Assembly: GCF_014207565.1 (NCBI RefSeq)
Contig: NZ_JACHGJ010000004.1
Coordinates: 276,828-340,827, forward strand
Direction of reading: 5' to 3'
Length of the DNA stretch: 64,000 nucleotides
DNA from: Spirochaeta isovalerica
GTDB lineage: Bacteria; Spirochaetota; Spirochaetia; DSM-2461
Under the pieces are notes generated by a model, which did no database searches, was not told the origin of the DNA, and was given only the letters and a program-made list of their open reading frames with translations. Both the position numbers and the translations under genes were made by a program. Shown one piece after another: positions 7,701 through 17,276 of this stretch (position 1 is its first letter; every line of letters begins with the position of its first letter).

Positions 7701-10700
7701 GGAACTCAAAGCCCTCCAGGGAAACGAGTTGGTAAAATACTGATAGCTTACTGCCGGAGTCATTCCCGTATCATAAGATGTCCGGATTTCAACCAGTCTG
7801 CCGAATCCATCGTATTTTTTCTCCTGCCTGTTGCCATTTATCTCAACCGAGGCTGTGTCCAGTCCCAGACAATAATCCCATTCCATTGAGGAATCATAGA
7901 CAGGACCGCCATTTTCATTATAGCTGAGAATCTGTTGGACATACTGATTTTGAACATCATCATAGATATACTCCATAGTATAGCCTACAGGATCGATAAC
8001 TTTGGTGATGTTTCCGAACTCATCATACCCCAATTCCGTCCGGACGGATTCTCCGGAAGCATAGAACTGCTCCAGTGCCGTCATATTTCCTCTGTTATCG
8101 TATTCAGCTTCTCGTTTCCGCAGTAGCCTGGAACTATCTTCAGAAAGACCAGTCCATGTTTGGAGCGATTCGGGCAGTCCGACAATGTATCCGGGTTTGT
8201 CACAGTAATCTATCTCCAGATAATAGTTTTGAGTATTGTCTGCTCCTGCAACAGAGCTCTTCAGAGATTCGATATTCCCCTTTGGATCGTAACCATATTC
8301 TTTCACGGTCTCCATAAAATCGGAAGAATCTTCATCATAGGTACGGGTTGTCTCCCTCAGAAGATAATAAAATACCGAGCCGTTTCCTGACAGAAACCGG
8401 GAACCGTAGTCATAAAGGGTCTCTCTAAGAACATTGTTCTCACTGTCGGTAAAACTGGTCCTGATGATTTTTCCTTTAGATTCATAGGTTTGATTCAGAT
8501 ATTCATTTATCAGGCAGCTCTCGTCTACTTCATTGGTTGTAGTTACATATTTGAATCCCAGGAATTCCCTTTCATCTCTGTCATACTCTCCTGATTCATA
8601 GGAAAAGAGCTGAGTATAACTGTGTACACCAAGGCTTTCCGGATCATTCTCATATCCATCCGCCCTCGTCAACGATGTGAGAATCCATCTAGAATGAGGA
8701 TCGGGAACGCTGTTTTCCGATCTGTCAAACCCGAGAGTGTAAGTACCTCCCTGAGGGAGATTGATTTTTTTCAGGAGTCCCACTGTGTCCATCCGGTTGA
8801 CTCTGAGATGAAGCGCTGAATCTCCGGGAGCTTTAAATATATGCTCCGGTGCGCCATCGCCGTTCATATCCATCATTTTGACTGATGTTCCGGTTGTGGC
8901 AACCGATCCGTTCACCCCCGGCTGAATGGTAAAGGTAAGAAGAAGGTAACTGAGAGAAATCTTCACATTTGCTCCCAGATTCAGAGCTATTCCCGCAGAT
9001 GAATTGAGTGTGTCATTAACTTTGAAGGGATTAATCTCATTATTTCGATTCCCATCAATCAGTTCGTCAATTTTTACAGCATCAGTGACTTCATTATCCG
9101 TCTCCATGGAGCCGATTCCCGAACTGGCCAAAGTTTCCATATCGGCGGTCAACCCGTTTATAAAATCCTGATCGCTGTAGGTCCATTCGGGACAATAAAC
9201 TTTGGTAGTCTGCGGTGCGAACTCATCTCCGTAATTAAAACGGACTTCAAAATAATCCGTATCATCAACTTTCTTAACCTGATCGGCCAGACCGTCTCCG
9301 TTGATATCCATCAGTTGATAATCAGTATAGCTGACAGTACCGCTCAAGCCGGCACTCAGCCCTACCACACTGGCACCAAAAGACAATGTCCCCCCAAGGC
9401 TACCGGAATTAGAATGATTCAGATTGTTTTCCATTGCGTTATTCCAGTTCATCAGGGAAAATTGATCTCCCAGATTCATCATAGCTGATATATCACCGGA
9501 ACCATTTCTTTTCAAATGATCAGGCAGTCCGTCGCCATTGATATCCTGCAATCCGATATTCTGACTCGAAGTTGTTATCGATCCATTGATACCAAAAGTG
9601 GGACCACTACCGGGTTGAGCCTTGGCAATTGAGGCCTTTACTTTTCCATTGGAAGAAAATACGACTTCCTCCGATCCGCCGCCGCCAAAGGAAATGCCGA
9701 AAGAGGCCGTATTATTTGTAAACGAATTAAGATGCGACCAGGCATCATCAATTACGGTTTTGCCGGAGAACCCGGACCCCGTTCCGGCGATGTACGTGAT
9801 TTCCCCGTCATTGTCATTGGTTACCAGATCGGGGTAGCGGTCACCATTCATATCCATAAGGCTCTTGTATCCACGGGATACTCCGAAACTCATGCTCTGA
9901 TTGATACTCGCGGCACTGAAATTGACTCCGCCGGATGTCGAATAACTGGCCTGAATATCCTGAAGAGTCTGCCCCCCTCCTCCGGAAGAACCTGTTACCG
10001 GAGTTTTATAGTAAACCGGTCCGCCTTTTCTCATAGGATGCCAGATATTCTCTTTTGTCATATAAGGGGCAAAATCATAATCGCTATAGAGAGTTTCCAC
10101 TTCGCTGCCGTTGACAACAAGCTCTGAATCCTGAAAATTGGAAACCGATCCGATCCAGGTATAAGAGGTCAGAGCATCTCCGTCCATTCCCTCTTCAGCG
10201 ACAGGCAGTTCATCCGGTTCTTCGGTATTGATATTGAGTGCGGCTGCAACCAGGTAGGGCGGAGGTGTTACATTATCAGTTTCAGCATCGGGAACGGCAG
10301 TATCCTCCGTCACCGGTTGAAAATCATATTCCTCCTGACCGATGAGAGAGGGATCCCAGTCATAAAATCCACTCCAGAAACCGTATGTCCAGTTTCGGAA
10401 TCCCCCGTTTAAATACTCTTCCTTCTCATCAAAAGTACAATAAGCTTCGATGTCATCGGGAAGCTCTGATTCTGTGTATTTGTAGTCTTGACTGAAAAAG
10501 ACGTCTACTTCACTTTCCGTATAGGAACCGAATTCTCCATTCATTTCATCAGCTCTGTAATCTTCAGAGGAATTAAAGACGTGAGTGGCCACCTGCTTTA
10601 AAACGGAACTGTTACCTTCAATAGAGAGATATGAAAAAACTGTGCATTTATCGCCGCTCTCAAGAGAAATGGATTGTCCGTCTCCAAAATTCACAGGAAG

Positions 10701-13700
10701 CGTTGATAAATCTTCATCCGCAGTCATTGTTTCCTGTGGGAATAAAGCATTTTCTCTATAGTAATATTCAGTTTTCATGGATGTTGGAATAAGTATATTC
10801 AGGTCATCGAAAAAGGATGCCAGAAAGTTCTCATCGCTGGAACTCAAACCGGAAGTGGCAAGATAAACGTCATTATCCTGAATGTAATAGGGAAATTTCT
10901 CTACGAATAAGCGATAGGAATCCATATTTTCAATTTTTTCAGTAATGGCCACCAATTCATTTTTGGGTTTAAGCAGATAATAGGTGCCATCATAACCTTC
11001 CGGTAACATTTCCATATCAACTGGAAGGAAATCATCTGCGGAAAATGCTGTCTGGCTATTGAGAAAACCGTCGATCTGGTCCTGATTCTGCAAAAAGAAG
11101 CCGTATTGCAGATCATCATTATCTGCAAAACCCCAATATAGAGAATCATCCCAGTTCGTGAAATCTTCAGCCATGGCCAGGACAAGAGAGACATAATCAT
11201 CTATCGATACCGTTTCAGAAAGAAGATAATTACCTGAATCGCCATTAAACAGATAGTTATCGGCATAGATAGCATAAGCTTCTTCCGCCTCCTCATAGGC
11301 CGTCAAGGCATCCGCTAAAGGTGTTTCCAGAGCATCACGGGCTTCAATCAATAGATCGACAGCTTCCTGAAAGGGAATGATATCCTCTTCTGTCAGATTG
11401 GCATCAGCCAGAGCGGCATCAAGGGCGTCCTGAGCTTCGGACAGATCAATCAGAACCTGATCATATTCACCCAGCATGGTTTCGTAAGAACCTTTTTTAG
11501 TGAGATAATCCAGTTCGAAAGGGTCTGCCAGGTCATGATAATAAGAGGAAGAAAGCGATTCAATAAAATGAAGAACAGGCTCTTCTCCATCACGGACAAT
11601 AGGCAGAATGGCATTTTCAAAAAGTTCCGAATCGACCATATCAGGATATTCAGCCGACGCCAGAGTATAAATATGTTCAACCTGATTCCTGGTAAATGAT
11701 ATTTGTAAACCGTTCCTCTCGAAATCCAGCTCTCGGGACTGCAGATCGGAATCGATCTCCTGAAGACTCAAATGGCCCTGGTTATCCCTGTAGAGAAAGA
11801 AATCCCAGTATTTTTCATTAGATTCGTCAACGATTCTGTCCAGATAGATACGGTTATCCAGACCGTAAGATTTGCCCAGATCTGTTTCATCGGGAAAAGC
11901 GGGAATATCATTGAACAGAATGCTGTCCATTATATCGAATCGGCTATATCCGGTCTTAGGCAATCCTGCTGAATCCATATCCCAGAATTGCGGCGCTCCA
12001 TTGAAAACAGGCAAAGCCATTTGGACCAGCTCGCCGCTGTCAAAAAGTGAGACCAATTGGCTTAAGCAACTTTTAATCTTTATGATTATTTCACGTTCAT
12101 ACCCTTTGTCGAGCTTCTGCAAAACAAACCGGTCTATCTTCTTATCGTAGGGATAGAGAATATGCATCCACGATTTCTGGAATTCAGAAGCCGCGTTGTA
12201 TATTCTCCGGAACTGATCAAATGTCAGTTCGGGGGGAATAAAACTTCCCATGCCTGTTAATTCCAGAATCACTTTTTTCTTTGACTCATAGTCAAGATCT
12301 TTCAGGTCGCTTTCAGCAGAATCAGATAAAGCCCATCGATCCGGATCATTCTCATCTTCCTTAGCTATTTTTGAGTAGAAAGAATTCAGAACAGATGACG
12401 GTTGAACATATAATGGTTCCGGAAAATAAAATGAGGCCTGCCTGCGGCTGTTTCCCTGAAAGATTTCGATTGCCTCATACTCTATTTCTGTCGACCAGAA
12501 CAAATCATCACAGTACGGATCTGAATTTTCTTCATCATTATCCTTGATATCGCTGCCCGAATCGAGGAGCATATAAATAAACTCTCCCGATTCCACAATA
12601 TGATTTTCAGTGAAAGGTTCGCTATCCGGATCAGCAGACTCCACGTTATAGGTAACAGTTCCGTCATCGGGATACTGAACAACAGCGCGAACGCCGTCAT
12701 CAGAACTGACTGATCCATCAGCCTTATATATTTTATGGGTTACATTAATAACACCCGGTTTATAGGCTTCCCATCGTTTTACCGGTTCTTCTACATAATA
12801 GGCTTTTTCATAATCATCCCTTTCTTTATCGGAGACCACCCTTACCGGTCCCTGCTCCATACCTTCAGACCAGGGAATGGATTCAAAATCGCCCTTGCCT
12901 TGAAAACGGGAAAAATTATTCAGACCTTTTGTGACCACATCTATAAATCCATCGCCATTGATATCGGACAAAGCGGATTTGGAATAGGAGTTGGAGTGCT
13001 GAATGGTCAAACCTCCGCCGACTCCGGCCGCCGATGCTGAAACGCCGGCATTAAAGGAATCCTGATCCCCTTTATTGAGAATCCCCGGAAAATTTCCAAT
13101 ATCTGCTGACCCGGAAAAGCCGTCTCCCCGATTGGTGATACCATGAAGAGAACTGCCGTTCTGCCAGACAAGATCGGGCAACCCGTTACCATCCAGGTCC
13201 GCCATTGTGCTGTTGCCCCAATTAAAAGTATGACTGTATCCGCCGCTCAATCCGAAGCTGACCAGAGGAAACCTCTCAACTCCCCAGAAATAAAATTTCC
13301 AGAAATCAATAGATAATCCAAGGTACAAATCCAGGCCTATGGAAGCGGAGCTGCTCTTTTCCATCGGTCGGGTCGTACCTGTGTACCAGGTTTCGGTTTT
13401 ATCTCCGAACCCTTCAAACCCGCCGGATCGCTCAGGCAATGAAGAATACTCAAAACCATACTCATACAGAACACTGCCTGTCCCGTCACCTTCACTGTAG
13501 GAGGTCATCTGTGTCTGCCCGAAAATGTTGTACTCGTAATTGAAGGAATAAGTCCTGTATACCTGCCCGTTATAGGACAAATCAAGGGATTTCAACCGCT
13601 GTGAGAGCTTTGATATATATTTACCCCTGTTATCGATCCTGCGATCCTGCCTGGCTTCAAGTTCAAAATCCGCCGAGTACAATCCTTCATCCTGACCATG

Positions 13701-14837
13701 CCCAGACCAGCTGATACTTGCGGGATATGTATAGCCATCAATAGTTGTGTAGTGATAACGGACAAAATTCCCGTTACTGTCCCGTTTCTCCTTCAAATAC
13801 CATGTATAAACCTGATTTCTATTATTACCGTTCCAGGCATCATCTGTTCCGTAAATGCTGACCGTTCCGACCTTATCGGTCACTTTCCACCAGTCCGCAT
13901 CGTTTTCTCTGTAATGGAAAATCTCTTCAAAAGATCCTTCGTTCCGTTTCAGATATTTAGACACATCTCCTGCGCTCTCCTGAAGAACCAGAGCCGCGCC
14001 ATTCAGCATATAGTCATCGTCCCCATCATAATCCGGAAGCCCGAAACGGGTATCGGTTGTAATGGAGGGAATTGAAATATCAAACCCCTTGCCCAGCCAG
14101 CTGTTAGCACTATTGACATTGTAACTGAGAGCTAGCTGAGGAGTCGCTTTGCCCCGGCCGGGAGTCAACCGGAAAGGTACGGAAAATGATCCGCCGCCAA
14201 AAGGTCCCGGTTCCAATCCCTTGATTTGTGGAACTACCGAACCGGGGTCGGCAGCTTTCAATTCCTTAATGCTCGTCGGATTAAAATTGATGGGAGAGGG
14301 AGACTCGGGCAGAGTCAGTGTTGATGTAATCATATCGGTAAAGTGATTGGTCAACGCTGTAATCGTACGGTTGTCCTTATCCACCGTATAATCGGGAAGC
14401 CCTTCCCAGCATTTCTCATCTTCATTATAAAACCAAATACCCAGATTGGATAACTCGGTTTCCGATGTACCGGCGCTTCGGGAATAGGGCAGTGAAACCT
14501 TAATGTTTTTCTCAAATGTAAAGGGATGAGGACTGAACCGGTAACCCGACGCTCCCTCTGTCACGTTTTCCATACCCTGATTAAGCGACCGGACACGATT
14601 AAGCTTTTCTATGGTCAGTTCAACCGGCTCTTTTACAGCACCGGCGGGGATTTCCAGAGACACTGAGCCGAAACGGACAAGATGGTCTTTATCCGGTGTA
14701 ATCGTGTAGGAAATTTCTTCCTTAACATCTCCGGAGGAATACACAGGCGGTTCCAATGCATAGACAAGAGGATTGCTGGTCCATAAAAATGATACGAGGA
14801 CAATGAATGCTGATAAACGTGTTGCAGAATCTTTCAT
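4683..14837 (-). CDS. Giant exported SpvB/TcB-Rhs protein with C-terminal M23 peptidase-like toxin domain
   Basis: This 3384-residue protein starts at an ATG with AGGAG upstream. Residues 1-28 form a Sec signal peptide. A ZU5-like stretch (VRFGSVSLEIPAGAV) lies near 54-68. An SpvB/Tc-toxin B domain spans about 200-290 (SFSVPFRLTPGRGK, QLALSYN, GLPDYDGDDDYMLNG). FG-GAP/VCBS calcium-type repeats (DLDGNGLPDLV, DINGDGFIDVV, DMNGDRYPDLV, DINGDGLPD, DINGDGLAD, DMNGDGAPE) appear near 550-630 and 1660-2000. YD repeats run from about 2150 to 3050, and the Rhs core (YHSDHLGSSSVITDPDG, RFTGKEWDEETRLYYM, SRWISVDP) ends in DPTG at 3168-3171. The last 210 residues carry HPGID (3262-3266), ISHGD (His 3306) and PHFHF (HxH 3343-3345), the zinc-ligand pattern of LytM/M23 endopeptidases. 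The shell probably encapsulates and releases a wall hydrolase. Confidence 0.9.
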   Translation of the reverse strand: MKDSATRLSAFIVLVSFLWTSNPLVYALEPPVYSSGDVKEEISYTITPDKDHLVRFGSVSLEIPAGAVKEPVELTIEKLNRVRSLNQGMENVTEGASGYRFSPHPFTFEKNIKVSLPYSRSAGTSETELSNLGIWFYNEDEKCWEGLPDYTVDKDNRTITALTNHFTDMITSTLTLPESPSPINFNPTSIKELKAADPGSVVPQIKGLEPGPFGGGSFSVPFRLTPGRGKATPQLALSYNVNSANSWLGKGFDISIPSITTDTRFGLPDYDGDDDYMLNGAALVLQESAGDVSKYLKRNEGSFEEIFHYRENDADWWKVTDKVGTVSIYGTDDAWNGNNRNQVYTWYLKEKRDSNGNFVRYHYTTIDGYTYPASISWSGHGQDEGLYSADFELEARQDRRIDNRGKYISKLSQRLKSLDLSYNGQVYRTYSFNYEYNIFGQTQMTSYSEGDGTGSVLYEYGFEYSSLPERSGGFEGFGDKTETWYTGTTRPMEKSSSASIGLDLYLGLSIDFWKFYFWGVERFPLVSFGLSGGYSHTFNWGNSTMADLDGNGLPDLVWQNGSSLHGITNRGDGFSGSADIGNFPGILNKGDQDSFNAGVSASAAGVGGGLTIQHSNSYSKSALSDINGDGFIDVVTKGLNNFSRFQGKGDFESIPWSEGMEQGPVRVVSDKERDDYEKAYYVEEPVKRWEAYKPGVINVTHKIYKADGSVSSDDGVRAVVQYPDDGTVTYNVESADPDSEPFTENHIVESGEFIYMLLDSGSDIKDNDEENSDPYCDDLFWSTEIEYEAIEIFQGNSRRQASFYFPEPLYVQPSSVLNSFYSKIAKEDENDPDRWALSDSAESDLKDLDYESKKKVILELTGMGSFIPPELTFDQFRRIYNAASEFQKSWMHILYPYDKKIDRFVLQKLDKGYEREIIIKIKSCLSQLVSLFDSGELVQMALPVFNGAPQFWDMDSAGLPKTGYSRFDIMDSILFNDIPAFPDETDLGKSYGLDNRIYLDRIVDESNEKYWDFFLYRDNQGHLSLQEIDSDLQSRELDFERNGLQISFTRNQVEHIYTLASAEYPDMVDSELFENAILPIVRDGEEPVLHFIESLSSSYYHDLADPFELDYLTKKGSYETMLGEYDQVLIDLSEAQDALDAALADANLTEEDIIPFQEAVDLLIEARDALETPLADALTAYEEAEEAYAIYADNYLFNGDSGNYLLSETVSIDDYVSLVLAMAEDFTNWDDSLYWGFADNDDLQYGFFLQNQDQIDGFLNSQTAFSADDFLPVDMEMLPEGYDGTYYLLKPKNELVAITEKIENMDSYRLFVEKFPYYIQDNDVYLATSGLSSSDENFLASFFDDLNILIPTSMKTEYYYRENALFPQETMTADEDLSTLPVNFGDGQSISLESGDKCTVFSYLSIEGNSSVLKQVATHVFNSSEDYRADEMNGEFGSYTESEVDVFFSQDYKYTESELPDDIEAYCTFDEKEEYLNGGFRNWTYGFWSGFYDWDPSLIGQEEYDFQPVTEDTAVPDAETDNVTPPPYLVAAALNINTEEPDELPVAEEGMDGDALTSYTWIGSVSNFQDSELVVNGSEVETLYSDYDFAPYMTKENIWHPMRKGGPVYYKTPVTGSSGGGGQTLQDIQASYSTSGGVNFSAASINQSMSFGVSRGYKSLMDMNGDRYPDLVTNDNDGEITYIAGTGSGFSGKTVIDDAWSHLNSFTNNTASFGISFGGGGSEEVVFSSNGKVKASIAKAQPGSGPTFGINGSITTSSQNIGLQDINGDGLPDHLKRNGSGDISAMMNLGDQFSLMNWNNAMENNLNHSNSGSLGGTLSFGASVVGLSAGLSGTVSYTDYQLMDINGDGLADQVKKVDDTDYFEVRFNYGDEFAPQTTKVYCPEWTYSDQDFINGLTADMETLASSGIGSMETDNEVTDAVKIDELIDGNRNNEINPFKVNDTLNSSAGIALNLGANVKISLSYLLLTFTIQPGVNGSVATTGTSVKMMDMNGDGAPEHIFKAPGDSALHLRVNRMDTVGLLKKINLPQGGTYTLGFDRSENSVPDPHSRWILTSLTRADGYENDPESLGVHSYTQLFSYESGEYDRDEREFLGFKYVTTTNEVDESCLINEYLNQTYESKGKIIRTSFTDSENNVLRETLYDYGSRFLSGNGSVFYYLLRETTRTYDEDSSDFMETVKEYGYDPKGNIESLKSSVAGADNTQNYYLEIDYCDKPGYIVGLPESLQTWTGLSEDSSRLLRKREAEYDNRGNMTALEQFYASGESVRTELGYDEFGNITKVIDPVGYTMEYIYDDVQNQYVQQILSYNENGGPVYDSSMEWDYCLGLDTASVEINGNRQEKKYDGFGRLVEIRTSYDTGMTPAVSYQYFTNSFPWRALSSNKVSFDPSNHETIETLVTIDGLGRISQTAKESEITREDGKKLRGWSKSGRVVYDWKGRSVLEGQTGFEECDYSLPLSEEDFPSATELDPKLNTEKYYDIQDRVIRAVLPDDSEIISSYSIAEYTLEGNGEEYSDGEVHMGIIQKDPLGNVTETWKNSRGMVTAIIKRDSSEQILTEASYHYNLLGELLESCDFEGNKVNFSYDLMGRQLSVESPDMGRQEFLYNEAGLLWRKNNSNLRRSGLWIEYEYDEFNRISRILYPESEDVIYSYGSDPSKNNIGRLSSVSNESGTTTYEYGEMGEVTSIERTIERMTPNSTDEIARMSYISDYLGRMESITYPDGEVLTYSYDRGGQITGAVGEKNGTEFPYINDIGYDEYGQRVYIEYGNGTETKYSYDEERRWLTSIRTGLKNSMINYQNMNYQFDLAGNIEMTENNTYNHTTRQEYSYDSLYQLTGAEGLYDYHKNGGITTLKSHYTQDFTYDKIGNMLSKVSNETTSPSVGVSPLDYNSLYSYYSDAPHRVEQIGNMYYRYDLNGNTIEERLGGHREVSQNDPADYTYRDGVTMADKAFAWQRDEGGSGDDVYSRQYVWDEENRLKGTTDPSHWTQYSYDHEGERTVKYSDLGETMYFNSMWSVADTWASEGLRQSKNIYVGETRIATKLNFKDSADTGYESLNTYYYHSDHLGSSSVITDPDGQVYEHLEYTPYGEMWIEDQSVEDLDKIPYRFTGKEWDEETRLYYMSARYQNPMTSRWISVDPAGPALVNPNQKGFSIIQSMNWYSYTSNNPVNYIDPTGMSELTDDLQNQITEAQAQFRDIFMGPDYDSPESGEKLGVLKDQILDLMGQYNQAVIDEGNLDITDYITNGVQTGGFGDNQGLTGDYQTTAHPGIDGVGGSAKTPFYTQMTNADEGRSNTMTLSIIGTNLNMQISHGDKGSWSRISGGLYKPGQAIMPFPMKNNNDVSSTAPHFHFQIANGTNFVNPYTMRASDTVFKFTNNGGSSWRNFRTDF

Positions 14838-14855
14838 GGAAGCGGCTCCTGATTG

Positions 14856-15509
14856 TTATTGTTTTTCAAATTCGATTTTGACGGGGACGGAGGGAAAGTT
14901 TTCCAGAGGAGAGACGACAGCCAGATATCCGAATCCTCCGCCTGTATGTGCCTCTTCTGAAGAATCTTCAAATGAGTAAACTTCCTCTCCGTTGATTATA
15001 ATTCTGTATTCACCTGTATCGATGGCCTCAACAGAGAGGATATTATTCAGGCTGTATCCATAGGAAAGGGAATCGGAATCGGTCCACTCTTTGATATAGG
15101 AAAAAGTCCCCTGTTCAATCAGTCCGACACAAAATTCTCCGACTGTATTGATAAAAACGGCAAGGGCGGAAAAGTCAGCAGTTCCGCTATTCCTCTGGGC
15201 GAAAAACACACCATATCCCCCCAGTGAATGACCCGAATTTTTCGTCAGCCTTACAGCAAAATCGGAGAATACCGGAACTGGTATCTCCTCTTCTATCCAG
15301 TAAGTTGTTCCATTACCGGCACCGAACTCAAAAACGTTAGTGGAGAAAAGCCGAACCGAATCATTTAATTCGAAAAGAGTGTTCTCTTCTACAAACTCCG
15401 GAAGCTCAGGTTCAGGCGGTTCATATGTCGAATTACCCGTTGGAGAGGGGCAGGCGGTGAAAAATGACACTGTTACAGTCAGGATAAGAAATGGTAGTAT
15501 CCGCTTCAT
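14856..15509 (-). CDS. Lipoprotein of the Rhs operon
   Basis: The protein is 217 residues from the ATG at 15509, which has GGAG five bases upstream; a GTG one codon earlier is too close to that site. The leader ends VSFFTAC, a spirochaete-style lipobox, followed by a Pro/Glu-rich linker (PEPELPEFVEEN). The body is a beta-rich domain (DFAVRLTKNSGHSLGGYGVFF, YRIIINGEEVYSFED) that looks like a concanavalin/LamG-type jelly roll, with no catalytic motif recognised. It ends 18 bp before the Rhs gene start, so it is probably co-expressed. It may anchor or display the Rhs protein on the cell surface. Confidence 0.7.
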   Translation of the reverse strand: MKRILPFLILTVTVSFFTACPSPTGNSTYEPPEPELPEFVEENTLFELNDSVRLFSTNVFEFGAGNGTTYWIEEEIPVPVFSDFAVRLTKNSGHSLGGYGVFFAQRNSGTADFSALAVFINTVGEFCVGLIEQGTFSYIKEWTDSDSLSYGYSLNNILSVEAIDTGEYRIIINGEEVYSFEDSSEEAHTGGGFGYLAVVSPLENFPSVPVKIEFEKQ

Positions 15510-16264
15510 CACAACTCCTGTTCCGCAGTAAAGTCAAGATCGTATTGAATAATCTTCCCTCCCCCGCTGCTGCCGGTCAGAATGTTGGCGCCGTATGGGT
15601 AGATGCAAAAATTAAAAATCTTGCTTTCCATGGTTGTATTGACGATGGTGATTTCCGATTCGCTATCCAGTCCCTGAGGCGTCTCGGGCTGGCAATAATA
15701 TTCAAGCTCCTGGGATCCGGTACCCGTGTACAGAACCTGAAAGGTGAAGCTTCTCCTGGGCCCGACTTCCACAGAATACCAATCGCGGTCTTCAAGAATA
15801 TGCTGCTTGGTGTTATCTGCGTAATATTGAACATTGGCCGAAAGATCGTAGAGAAAGGGCGTGGCGTTCTCTTCCCTGTCATTGGATTCAAATTCATCTT
15901 CCATTGTCATGCTGGCGACCCCGAGAACGGGAAGAGAAGGTCCGAAGGCTTCCTCGCCTCTCATTTTGACCAGAGTATAGAGATAGCGGCCCTGCTCAGA
16001 AACATCGGAATCAAAGAATTCAAGTGAAGTTCCCTGGTAAATTTTCTCATAAGTTCCGATATTGTCGTCTGCTCTATAAAGTACGTACTCATCGGCTCCG
16101 GGATCCTCTTCCCAACTGATTTTTATTTCCAGTTCTTCAGTAAAGGATTGAACCCACGGCTTTTGAACTTCCGGATCATCTATAGTCCGGCTCATATCTT
16201 CAAAAAGACTGGCAGAACATCCGGCAAGCAAAAACAAAAGGGGCATCAGTCTACTTTTCATCAT
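15509..16264 (-). CDS. Lipoprotein with a fibronectin type III-like domain
   Basis: The start is placed at the ATG pair 16261-16264, with AAGGAG upstream; a longer reading to 16285 would add seven residues inside the previous gene. The leader MKSRLMPLLFLLAGC ends in a clean lipobox. Residues after it form an FN3-like segment (LEIKISWEEDPGADEYVLYRAD, then GRYLYTLVKM), and the C-terminal half recalls a pre-peptidase-type beta domain (DEFESNDREENATPF, DRDWYSVEV). Such modules bind or present partners outside the cell. The stop overlaps the next gene's start, so the operon is tight. Confidence 0.72.
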   Translation of the reverse strand: MMKSRLMPLLFLLAGCSASLFEDMSRTIDDPEVQKPWVQSFTEELEIKISWEEDPGADEYVLYRADDNIGTYEKIYQGTSLEFFDSDVSEQGRYLYTLVKMRGEEAFGPSLPVLGVASMTMEDEFESNDREENATPFLYDLSANVQYYADNTKQHILEDRDWYSVEVGPRRSFTFQVLYTGTGSQELEYYCQPETPQGLDSESEITIVNTTMESKIFNFCIYPYGANILTGSSGGGKIIQYDLDFTAEQEL

Positions 16265-17276
16265 TTTTCTCCTTGAAGTGAACAACTTTGTAAGAAATGG
16301 AAATTGAGGGTTTATAGCTGATCAGAAGATCATCATAAAAAGCGAAATCTAAAGCGTTGATAAGTCCGATGCTCAAATTACCGGCAACAGGATTGTAACC
16401 GTATGTGAAAAAAGCACTGAGAACAAAGGCTCCCGATGTACTGGTATATTCATCTCCGTACTTTCTGCTCTGTACCAGATAATCAATCTGATACCCGGGA
16501 GCGACTCCAAGCCGTAAACTGTGATGGGCATTCAGATCCAGAGAAAGATCCAATGGGATGGAAATCATAAATGAGTGGCTGAAAAAGTTTTCCACAGTCG
16601 ATTGATTTCCCGCCAGTCCGTAGTCCAGCGATAAACCGAAGCGGGGATACATCTCATGACCGTTAAAACAGAAACGCGGCTCTGAAAGAGCCACAAATCC
16701 GCTCATTCCAAAATGAAAATATCCCATCATGATCTCATTCCAGGGTTCGAAAAAGATTCCCCGGTAACCGGGATTGATAGAGAGCTCTATATAACCGGGG
16801 GATTTGTCCTTAATCCGCCGCTTTTCTATGGCGAAGCGGTCATAGAGGTAGCCAACCAGCTTCCGTCCAGCTTCATCCATTAATAGAGAGGAGAGACCGG
16901 CATCGGATTTACTGTAGATAACAGCAATGACGCTATCCGATTCCCGCTCATAGAGGGAAAGCCGGACTTCATGCCAATCCTGCCGGAGTGTCAGAGTCCC
17001 GTAAAGTAAATAATCATAAGACTCTCTCATGGCCAAAGAACCGGCATCGATAAGGGAGGCAATAACCTTCCCGGAATCTATTTTGCGTAATTGAATATTA
17101 TTGAGAGCATCATATATGCCGACAGCTTCTTTGAGTTCTTTAGAAAAATCTCTATCATCTGAATCCAGACCGGTATGATTATCAATTTTCAGGTCAGAAC
17201 AAAAAACCTGGAGAGCGTTCAGATTTACTCCGGAAACCAATAATAATATTAGAAAAAACACTCTGCATTTTTGCAT
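16251..17276 (-). CDS. Probable outer-membrane beta-barrel protein
   Basis: This 341-residue protein has a signal peptide (KCRVFFLILLLVSGVNLNA). The first half holds a small alpha/beta domain (YDLLYGTLTLRQDWHEVRLSLYE) of a kind seen before barrels in spirochaetes. From about residue 160, alternating strands rich in Gly, Tyr and Phe (YIELSINPGYRGIFF, YFHFGMSGFVAL, RFGLSLDYGLAG, SLRLGVAPGYQIDYL, LSAFFTYGYN, SISISYKVVHF) read as an eight-or-so-stranded barrel ending in an aromatic-rich strand. Its ATG follows the upstream stop directly (TAAATG). It could be the outer-membrane partner for export of the Rhs protein. That role is inferred from the operon only. Confidence 0.7.
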   Translation of the reverse strand: MQKCRVFFLILLLVSGVNLNALQVFCSDLKIDNHTGLDSDDRDFSKELKEAVGIYDALNNIQLRKIDSGKVIASLIDAGSLAMRESYDYLLYGTLTLRQDWHEVRLSLYERESDSVIAVIYSKSDAGLSSLLMDEAGRKLVGYLYDRFAIEKRRIKDKSPGYIELSINPGYRGIFFEPWNEIMMGYFHFGMSGFVALSEPRFCFNGHEMYPRFGLSLDYGLAGNQSTVENFFSHSFMISIPLDLSLDLNAHHSLRLGVAPGYQIDYLVQSRKYGDEYTSTSGAFVLSAFFTYGYNPVAGNLSIGLINALDFAFYDDLLISYKPSISISYKVVHFKEKNDEK

